Shown: positions 56,557 to 64,000 of the stretch, in pieces
Position numbering within the stretch: position 1 is the stretch's first letter
Layout of the letters: every line of letters starts with the position of its first letter
Source of the DNA: Idiomarina ramblicola
GTDB taxonomy: Bacteria; Pseudomonadota; Gammaproteobacteria; Enterobacterales; Alteromonadaceae
NCBI RefSeq assembly: GCF_003987255.1
Contig: NZ_PIQC01000008.1
Span: 111,483 to 175,482 of the forward strand
DNA: 64,000 bases
Direction of reading: 5' to 3'
Notes under the pieces: model-generated
Database searches by the model: none
The model's input: the letters and a program-made list of their open reading frames with translations, nothing else
Told to the model about the DNA's origin: nothing
Made by a program: the position numbers and the translations under genes

Positions 56557-56630
56557 ATGTGCAAGATCATTTTCACACACCCCTTAGCGGGATTAACCAC
56601 TAACAACAATAGGTTGAGGAGTTATCAACA

Positions 56631-56921
56631 ATGAAACTTCGTCCTTTACACGATCGAGTCATTATCAAACGAACTGAAGTCGAAGCGAAATCGGCTGGCG
56701 GCATTGTTCTGACTGGTTCTGCGGCAGAAAAATCTACGCGCGGTGAAATCGTAGCAGTAGGCAAAGGCCGTATTCTGGATAACGGTGAAGTGCGCGCACT
56801 AGACGTAAAAGCTGGTGACAAAGTGCTGTTCAATGAAGGCTACGGTGTTAAAACCGAGAAAATTGACGGTGAAGAGTACTTGATTATGAGCGAAAGCGAC
56901 ATTCTGGCCGTTGAAGAATAA
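56631..56921 (+). CDS. groES: Co-chaperonin GroES
   Basis: A 96-residue Gro[42 protein letters not shown] contains the mobile loop that binds GroEL (GGIVLTG), and [23 protein letters not shown] the roof and core. It caps the GroEL ring. GAGG precedes the ATG by about 9 nt. It is followed by groEL after 57 nt under a heat-shock promoter. Confidence 0.99.
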   Translation: MKLRPLHDRVIIKRTEVEAKSAGGIVLTGSAAEKSTRGEIVAVGKGRILDNGEVRALDVKAGDKVLFNEGYGVKTEKIDGEEYLIMSESDILAVEE

Positions 56922-56942
56922 AACGTCAGAAACGCTTATTAG

Positions 56943-58625
<1,683 letters not shown>

Positions 58626-58649
58626 TGCGCTCAAGCACCGTTTAATGAA

Positions 58650-58676
58650 GGGAGCCTACATGGCTCCCTTTTTTTA
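58650..58676 (+). terminator. Terminator of groES-groEL
   Basis: GGGAGCC, loop TACAT, GGCTCCC and seven Ts, 25 nt after the groEL stop. Confidence 0.92.
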
Positions 58677-58750
58677 TGGAATTTTTTCAGAAAATAGTGC
58701 TCTAAGTACCAGGATGGTGTCCTTGGCAATTGTATGGGAGGAAAATTAGC

Positions 58751-59257
58751 ATGCGTGTTCAAGGTATAGTAGGAACGGTTTTATTGGCTTTTAGTTTTTC
58801 GGCATTAGCCGGAACGGCTGAAGTTTCCTGGAAAGATGTTGATAGTTATACCGATATTCGTCCGGCCGATGGCTTTAGGGATCGCTATGAGCAAAAGGTG
58901 ATGGATCAGCTCACTGAACACTTTCAAAGCTTAATGACAAAGCTTCCGGAAGATCGGAAGTTGGAAGTTACCGTAACCGATGTCGATTTAACGGGTCGTC
59001 TCGAACCTACATTTGGACGTTCAAGTTCAAATTATGTGCGTATTGTTCGTGAAATTGACTTTCCGAGAATGGCGTTCGACTATCGATTAGTTAACAACTC
59101 CGGAGAAGTGCTAAGGGAAGGCCAGGCCAATGTGAAAAACATGAGGTTTAACTACGACGGCCTGGCATCACGAGTGCGCCGGAACGATTTGTACTTTGAA
59201 GAAGAAATGTTGACTCGTTGGTTCGAGGATACAATCGTTAACCAGCCTGACGAATAA
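58751..59257 (+). CDS. Exported DUF3016 protein
   Basis: The protein has 168 residues from the ATG at 58751, with GGGAGG upstream; an upstream frame start would spoil the signal peptide. The signal peptide ends at ALA-GTAEV. The rest fits DUF3016: VSWKDVDSYTDIRPADGFRDRYEQKVMDQLTEHF, LPEDRKLEVTVTDVDLTGRLEP and a C-terminal LYFEEEMLTRWFED. A periplasmic protein of unknown role. Its end overlaps the convergent PriC-like gene by 20 bp. Confidence 0.82.
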   Translation: MRVQGIVGTVLLAFSFSALAGTAEVSWKDVDSYTDIRPADGFRDRYEQKVMDQLTEHFQSLMTKLPEDRKLEVTVTDVDLTGRLEPTFGRSSSNYVRIVREIDFPRMAFDYRLVNNSGEVLREGQANVKNMRFNYDGLASRVRRNDLYFEEEMLTRWFEDTIVNQPDE

Positions 59258-59558
59258 CCTTAAGGCGAGCAAGGGTTTCAGTCATTAATTGTAATTGCTG
59301 TACCAGCAACTGTAACTGTTGTTCGTCTTCTTTATCGTGCTGCCACTTTTCAAAATTGGCAGCAATTTCATTTAGGTACGGCTGAAAGCGGTTGCCTGTG
59401 CTTTCAAATACGGTCTGCTCTGCGAAAATGCCCTGGAATTTAGCTTTACCTTGTTGACGTAAATCATCAAGGTATTGGTCGGCATCAATCACTTGGCGGT
59501 ACAATTGTTGAAGGTGCTCTTGTAGCTTATTTTCTACAGTTTCCAGGTTGTCGCTCAT
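59238..59558 (-). CDS. PriC-like protein, short form
   Basis: A 106-residue helical protein. The pattern KFQGIFAEQTV, then FQPYLNEIAANFEKW and LQLLVQQLQLMTETLARLK, resembles the N-terminal half of PriC, the primosomal protein that reloads the replicative helicase. E. coli PriC has about 175 residues, so the C-terminal single-strand-DNA-binding half is missing. It starts 4 bp before the epmB stop, so it is coupled to epmB. The PriC call is tentative; it may be another coiled-coil family. Confidence 0.5.
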   Translation of the reverse strand: MSDNLETVENKLQEHLQQLYRQVIDADQYLDDLRQQGKAKFQGIFAEQTVFESTGNRFQPYLNEIAANFEKWQHDKEDEQQLQLLVQQLQLMTETLARLKVIRQAG

Positions 59559-60601
59559 AATTTGTCCTTTGTTAATGTATTCGTGCCGTCCGGCATGATA
59601 GCCGTTTTACTAAGCTCCCCGGCTTGTTCTCTGACAAGGCGCGGAACCAGAAATCCGGGTAACTCATGTGTCATCTGTTGCCATAAGCTTTGTGCTTTTT
59701 CATCACTGACTGCAAAGTGACTGGCACCTTCTACTTTATCCAGTTGGTGTAAGTAGTAAGGCAAAACGTGCGCACTAAACAAGGTTTCGCTGAGTTCAGT
59801 AAGCGCCGCAATACTGTCATTAACACCGCGTAATAAGACACTCTGATTCAGCAAGTGAATACCCGCGCGATGCCAGTCGGATAGAGTCTCCGCTAATTCC
59901 AGCGACATTTCATTCGCGTGATTTGCGTGAATAACCAAAATGCTTTGCAAGCGTGTGTCGCTCAGCATGGTCTTAAGCTCTGCAGTCAGGCGGGAGGGTA
60001 TCACGACTGGCAACCGGCTATGAATACGTAAACGAGTGAGTTGTGGTAATAATTCAAATTCTTTTATCAGAGCATTAAGGCGATTATCGCTTTCCATTAA
60101 AGGGTCGCCACCGCTGAGAATCACTTCGTTAATTTCCGGATTCTGCTTAATGTAGTTGAGTGTGTCAGTGAGTTGACGTTTGCTGAAGGTCAGTTCGTCG
60201 TAGGGAAAGTGGCGACGGAAGCAATAGCGACAGTTCACCGCACAACCACCTTTCAGAATCAGTAATACGCGACTTTTATACTTATGTAAGAGTCCGTTGA
60301 CGGGTCCCTTCTGCTCTTGCAAGGGATCAGCGCTATAACCTGGAGCCGAATCGAACTCGTTATGCAGAGGAAGCACTTGTCGTAACAATGGGTCGTTGCT
60401 GTCCCCAGCCTGCATCTGTGCGACAAAAGGCCTGGGAACCCGCATGGAGAAGAGCTTTCGCGCCGCTATATCAGCGGAAAATAATGAGGGATCAAGGTTA
60501 AGTGCGCGAAGCATATCCTCTGGCCGGGTGTAGGCTTGTTTTAGCTCGAACTGCCAGTCCGGACGCTTATTTACAGTAATAGAATACGCTGACTCGGACA
60601 C
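59555..60601 (-). CDS. epmB: EF-P beta-lysylation radical SAM protein (lysine 2,3-aminomutase)
   Basis: A 348-residue radical SAM enzyme. The iron-sulfur motif is GGCAVNCRYCFRR (Cys120, Cys124, Cys127), with SGGDPLM for SAM binding and PYYLHQLDKVEGASHF near the PLP region. It turns alpha-lysine into beta-lysine for EF-P modification. It is divergent from efp (108-bp gap), with epmA just after efp: the complete EF-P modification set for this branch apart from epmC. Confidence 0.96.
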   Translation of the reverse strand: MSESAYSITVNKRPDWQFELKQAYTRPEDMLRALNLDPSLFSADIAARKLFSMRVPRPFVAQMQAGDSNDPLLRQVLPLHNEFDSAPGYSADPLQEQKGPVNGLLHKYKSRVLLILKGGCAVNCRYCFRRHFPYDELTFSKRQLTDTLNYIKQNPEINEVILSGGDPLMESDNRLNALIKEFELLPQLTRLRIHSRLPVVIPSRLTAELKTMLSDTRLQSILVIHANHANEMSLELAETLSDWHRAGIHLLNQSVLLRGVNDSIAALTELSETLFSAHVLPYYLHQLDKVEGASHFAVSDEKAQSLWQQMTHELPGFLVPRLVREQAGELSKTAIMPDGTNTLTKDKL

Positions 60602-60709
60602 TAGGCCTCCGTGACTGCTGCAAATACTCTATATTTTACCTGAAAAAAGTCGCTATTTGTTTTATTATTGCGCGCAAATGATCAGGCATTTATAAAGGAA
60701 AGTTTCGTT

Positions 60710-61279
60710 ATGGCGAATTATAGTACGAGTGAATTCAAAGGCGGTTTAAAAATCATGCAGGACGGAGAGCCATGCTCGATCGTTGAAAATGAAATGGTCA
60801 AGCCGGGTAAAGGGCAGGCTTTTAACCGCGTTAAAATCCGCAAGCTAATCAGCGGTAAAGTCGTTGAAAAAACCTTTAAGTCCGGCGAGTCTGTTGAAGG
60901 TGCAGACGTTATAGAGCTTGAACTTTCCTATCTGTATAACGATGGTGAGTTTTGGCATTTTATGAACAATGAAACCTTTGAACAGGTTCCTGCCGATGAG
61001 AAAGCGGTAGGCGATGCTGAGAAGTGGTTGGTGGAGCAGGATGTTTGTACCCTGACTCTTTGGGAAGGGAAGCCAATTAATGTTCAGCCACCCAACTTCG
61101 TTGAGCTGGAAATTACCGAAACGGATCCAGGGCTAAAAGGTGATACAGCCGGTACTGGCGGTAAACCAGCGACATTGAGTACAGGTGCAGTTGTTCGTGT
61201 GCCGTTGTTTGTGCAAATTGGCGAAGTAATCAAAGTGGACACTCGTTCAGGCGAGTATGTTTCACGGGTTCAAAAGTAA
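60710..61279 (+). CDS. efp: Elongation factor P
   Basis: The protein has 189 residues from the ATG at 60710; an upstream in-frame start is not conserved. The modified loop is VKPGKGQAF, where Lys34 receives beta-lysine. Three domains with [16 protein letters not shown] and [31 protein letters not shown] stretches match the family. It rescues ribosomes stalled at polyproline. epmA follows 6 nt later. GGAAAG precedes the ATG. Confidence 0.98.
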   Translation: MANYSTSEFKGGLKIMQDGEPCSIVENEMVKPGKGQAFNRVKIRKLISGKVVEKTFKSGESVEGADVIELELSYLYNDGEFWHFMNNETFEQVPADEKAVGDAEKWLVEQDVCTLTLWEGKPINVQPPNFVELEITETDPGLKGDTAGTGGKPATLSTGAVVRVPLFVQIGEVIKVDTRSGEYVSRVQK

Positions 61280-61285
61280 CTTGGT

Positions 61286-62263
61286 ATGACGACCGACTGG
61301 CGACCAACAGCAGATTGGTCAGTGCTTGTAAAACGCGCTGAATTATTGCGACAGGTTCGCCAGTTTTTTTATGAAAGACAAGTAATGGAAGTCGATACGC
61401 ATTTGTTGTCCCAGTTTGGGGTAACCGATTGCCACTTGAGTAATCTGACCACCGAATTTAAATACCCGCTACCTTCTGCAAATGAAAAGCTCTATCTGCA
61501 AACCTCTCCAGAGTACGCAATGAAACGCATTCTTGCTGCTTATAAGCACGACATTTTTCAGCTTAGCCATGTGGTTCGTGACGATGAAGTCGGGCGCTTT
61601 CATAACCCCGAGTTCACTCTACTTGAGTGGTATCGAGTGGGTTATAATGATAATCAATTAATCGCTGAGGTTGCAGAGTTAATAACCGAGCTAAGTGATG
61701 CGCCTGGGACTAAAGTCATTACTTACCAGCACGCTTTTATTGAATACCTGGGCGAGGACCCTTTGACAGCTTCTGGTGTTGAGAGCATCAGACAGCGGCT
61801 TATTGAGCAACCCGCACTATCGGATTGGATGTCGAGGGAAACCGACGAGGACACAATACTTCAAGTGGCTTTTTCTGAATTTATTGAAAAGCGGTTTCCG
61901 GTTGAAGTACCGGTTTGTGTCACTGAGTTTCCACAGTCTCAGGCGGCGCTGGCTAAAATCGACAAACGTGATCCGCGTGTCGCTCGACGATTCGAATTCT
62001 ATTATCAAGGAGTCGAGCTGGCAAATGGCTATAACGAACTCTCAGATCCCGCAGAGCAACGCGTTCGCTTTGAAAAAGATAATGAATGGCGAAAAAAGAA
62101 TGGACTAGCGGCCCAACCTGAAGACACTCGTTTGCTTGCTGCTTTGGAGTCTGGCTTACCGGAGTGTTCTGGTGTAGCCCTTGGTTTTGACCGATTGCTG
62201 ATGGTTATTTGTGGAGCAAAAACAATAACCGACGTTTTACCTTTCTCTATTGATACCGCTTAA
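61286..62263 (+). CDS. epmA: EF-P-(R)-beta-lysine ligase
   Basis: A 325-residue class II lysyl-tRNA synthetase paralogue without the anticodon-binding domain. Signatures are EVDTHLLSQFGVTDCHL, LQTSPEYAMKRILAA (motif 2 region), FQLSHVVRDDEVGRFHNPEFTLLEWYRVG and GVALGFDRLLMVICG (motif 3). It attaches beta-lysine to Lys34 of EF-P. It lies 6 nt after efp, so substrate and enzyme are co-translated. Confidence 0.97.
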   Translation: MTTDWRPTADWSVLVKRAELLRQVRQFFYERQVMEVDTHLLSQFGVTDCHLSNLTTEFKYPLPSANEKLYLQTSPEYAMKRILAAYKHDIFQLSHVVRDDEVGRFHNPEFTLLEWYRVGYNDNQLIAEVAELITELSDAPGTKVITYQHAFIEYLGEDPLTASGVESIRQRLIEQPALSDWMSRETDEDTILQVAFSEFIEKRFPVEVPVCVTEFPQSQAALAKIDKRDPRVARRFEFYYQGVELANGYNELSDPAEQRVRFEKDNEWRKKNGLAAQPEDTRLLAALESGLPECSGVALGFDRLLMVICGAKTITDVLPFSIDTA

Positions 62264-62318
62264 CCTCCCGCTGGTTAACAACAATTTTTCGTGATCTCCC
62301 TTGGTTATTTCTTCCGTA

Positions 62319-62333
62319 TGTTATAATATAACA
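62319..62333. promoter_or_regulatory. Zur-like box upstream of the MerC-domain gene
   Basis: TGTTATAATATAACA is a perfect odd-centre palindrome and equals the core of the gammaproteobacterial Zur site (TGTTATAnTATAACA). It contains a perfect -10 TATAAT (62322-62327) and lies 32 nt before the ATG, so zinc-dependent repression is predicted. Confidence 0.75.
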
Positions 62334-62364
62334 AACATAGTTTACGAAGAAGGTATTGCCCAGT

Positions 62365-62769
62365 ATGTCAGCAGGAACATCCAAAAACTTGGATAAAGCA
62401 GGAATCTGGATCACAACATTGTGTGCGATTCACTGCCTACTGCTGCCTGTCATTCTGCCTTTGCTGGCAATGGCGGGCCTTGCCTTTATCGGTGAAGACG
62501 CATTAGAGAATACGATTTTAGGACTGAGTGTTGTTGTTGGGCTTTGGTCTTTGATTGGTGGTGCACGCAAGCATGGTAAATGGCACCTGTTGTCATTACT
62601 GCTTTTAGGTGCCGTTATTTATTCTCAACGGGATATTCTTGGCCATTGGGGTGAACCCATTATTATCCTCTTCGGTGCCGGGCTGATTATTTACGCGCAT
62701 GTATCAAATCTGCGCTTAAACCGTAAACTCACTTTTTCTACTATCGCCGAAGAGCCAGCCCAAAACTAA
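62365..62769 (+). CDS. MerC domain membrane protein
   Basis: The protein has 134 residues from the ATG at 62365; a TTG three codons upstream is also open. It has four predicted helices and the MerC-type cysteine pair in TTLCAIHCLLLPVI (Cys20, Cys24). The second cysteine pair of true mercury-transporting MerC is absent, and no mer genes are near. The Zur-like box at its promoter suggests a role in zinc homeostasis rather than mercury resistance. It is convergent with trmA, with a 4-bp overlap of ends. Confidence 0.85.
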   Translation: MSAGTSKNLDKAGIWITTLCAIHCLLLPVILPLLAMAGLAFIGEDALENTILGLSVVVGLWSLIGGARKHGKWHLLSLLLLGAVIYSQRDILGHWGEPIIILFGAGLIIYAHVSNLRLNRKLTFSTIAEEPAQN

Positions 62770-63866
62770 TTTTGCTTTTCCAGAACCACGCCTGTTTCAA
62801 TGTGATCGGTATAGGGAAATTGATCAAACATGGCAGCCGCAGTGACCTTATGAGTACTTGATATTGCTTCGATATTTTCTGTTAGGGTTGTTGGATTGCA
62901 GGAAATATAAATGATCCTCTGGTACTGAGAAACCAACTTCAAGGTATCTTTATCTAAACCCGCTCTGGGCGGATCGACCAATACGGTTTTACAATCAAAA
63001 CTGTGAATGTCGGCATTAGCCGCTCGCTTTGATTCAAGCTCACCACTTAAAGCCGCGCTAAACTCTTCAGCTGACATCCGCACAACAGTGACATTGGTAA
63101 TACCGTTCAATGCTGCGTTTTCGCGAGCCGCCGCAACAGAGCTTTTGCTAATTTCAGTCGCTAATACTCGGTTAAAATTTTCTGCCAGAGGCAAGGTAAA
63201 GTTGCCGTTACCGCAGTAAAGCTCTAATAAATCATGTGAATTGTTACCAGCGTAGCGCTTAGCCCAACTGATCATTTTCTGGTTGATGATAGCGTTTGGC
63301 TGAGTGAAGCTGTTCTCGGTTTGCAGGGACAGGTAGCTTTTCCCGTCGACCTTAACTTCTTCGGTGACACTTTCTTTATATAATACGCGTTTTTGCTTAC
63401 GCGCTCTTCCTATTACCTCAACTTTAGCAAAAGCGTCTAGAGATTCGCGAAGTGTAACGGCTTCCTTTTCCCACTCGTCATCTAAAGGTCGGTGGTAAAG
63501 CAGAGAAATAATGGCTTCCCCTGTGGTGGTGGTCAGGAAATCGACCTGAAACAGTTTGCGGCGTAAAATATCGTTAGGCTTTAATAAGGTCATGAGTTCC
63601 TGCATTAATTGATTAATCAGCAGGCTCCCCGGCATGAATTCATCCATGCGGATTTTCTCACGCGTCTCTGGGTTAAACATAATGTAATACAAGTCATTGC
63701 CTTCGTGCCAAACCCGAAACTCCGCACGCATTCGGTAGTGGCTGGCCGGTGACTCAAAGACTTCTACCTCATTAATGTCGAAAGGACGAAACATCTGCCT
63801 TACTCTGTCCGCTTTCTGTGCGAGTTGTTTTGGGTATTCAGATGTGTCGATTCGTTTGTAAGTCAT
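62766..63866 (-). CDS. trmA: tRNA (uracil(54)-C5)-methyltransferase
   Basis: A 366-residue TrmA, the length of the E. coli enzyme. LLELYCGNGNFTLPLAENF is the SAM-binding motif, VLVDPPRAGLDKDTLKLV follows, and IYISCNPTTLTENI holds the nucleophilic Cys. The C-terminal FDQFPYTDHIETGVVLEK is typical. It makes ribothymidine-54 in tRNA. No promoter stands out upstream; the last 134 bases of the window hold no gene I can support. Confidence 0.97.
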   Translation of the reverse strand: MTYKRIDTSEYPKQLAQKADRVRQMFRPFDINEVEVFESPASHYRMRAEFRVWHEGNDLYYIMFNPETREKIRMDEFMPGSLLINQLMQELMTLLKPNDILRRKLFQVDFLTTTTGEAIISLLYHRPLDDEWEKEAVTLRESLDAFAKVEVIGRARKQKRVLYKESVTEEVKVDGKSYLSLQTENSFTQPNAIINQKMISWAKRYAGNNSHDLLELYCGNGNFTLPLAENFNRVLATEISKSSVAAARENAALNGITNVTVVRMSAEEFSAALSGELESKRAANADIHSFDCKTVLVDPPRAGLDKDTLKLVSQYQRIIYISCNPTTLTENIEAISSTHKVTAAAMFDQFPYTDHIETGVVLEKQN

Positions 63867-64000
63867 TATGAGGTTACGCCATATTTGCTAATAATTAGTC
63901 AGGGCTCTATTTTACGCATCAACGGATTAATGTGCCAATGCCCTTTATTTATGTTGGATTTGATCACATTTGCCGAAACTTTACGCAGTCAGCAAAAAAA

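Noticed and set aside
63950..64000. A CRP-like half site (TGATCACATTTG) near the right edge
   Set aside because: Only one half matches, and no gene start is visible before the window ends.

Overview
The window looks like chromosome from a marine gammaproteobacterium of the Alteromonadales, most like Idiomarina. This rests on gene content: an S9 dipeptidyl-peptidase next to oligopeptidase A, an arginine succinyltransferase cluster, prmA-dusB-fis-purH, slyX/fkpA, rsd-nudC-hemE and epmB/efp-epmA, with moderate GC. No database search was possible, so the genus is an inference. No prophage, insertion sequence, integron or CRISPR array is visible. Nearly all DNA is coding, and the only gap above 300 bases is the astC leader (15811-16137).

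Layout. 1-4800: 5' part of an M16 peptidase lipoprotein, a lipoprotein of unknown role, ynfA, an SRPBCC protein, a pirin, and a satD-DUF3307 pair preceded by a regular three-copy dyad array. 4800-10800: glutathione reductase, a DPP IV-like peptidase and oligopeptidase A. 10800-16000: a palindromic intergenic element, rpe-trpS-pabA, an HDOD protein and a PilZ protein. 16000-24700: astC-astA-astD, DUF3802-like, OsmC-like, rlmJ, prkB, slyX, a WD40-like lipoprotein and fkpA. 24700-31500: rsd, nudC, hemE and an RND efflux pair. 31500-39000: rsgA-psd-GDPD, orn, two identical tRNA-Gly(GCC) genes, and a three-gene run of dicarboxylate symporter, class II deacetylase and CoA-transferase/GNAT fusion. 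39000-46000: a TPR-GGDEF protein coupled to an atypical Nramp-like transporter, a DUF4382 lipoprotein, maoP and an EAL-CBS-GGDEF protein. 46000-56500: purD, a lipoprotein methyltransferase, purH, dusB-fis, aroQ-accB-accC-prmA and cutA-dsbD. 56500-64000: groES-groEL behind a sigma-32 promoter, DUF3016, a PriC-like protein, epmB/efp/epmA, a MerC-domain gene behind a Zur-like box, and trmA.

Most of the window is core metabolism and translation. Signs of environmental signalling are three proteins linked to cyclic di-GMP (PilZ, TPR-GGDEF, EAL-CBS-GGDEF), an HDOD protein, and predicted Pho, Zur and heat-shock control sites. The best candidate for something new is the satD-DUF3307 pair. SatD carries motifs resembling class III nucleotidyl cyclases plus a helix-turn-helix. 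It is followed by a membrane protein with overlapping reading frames, and three 18-bp dyads spaced exactly 28 bp apart alternate with the elements of its predicted promoter.
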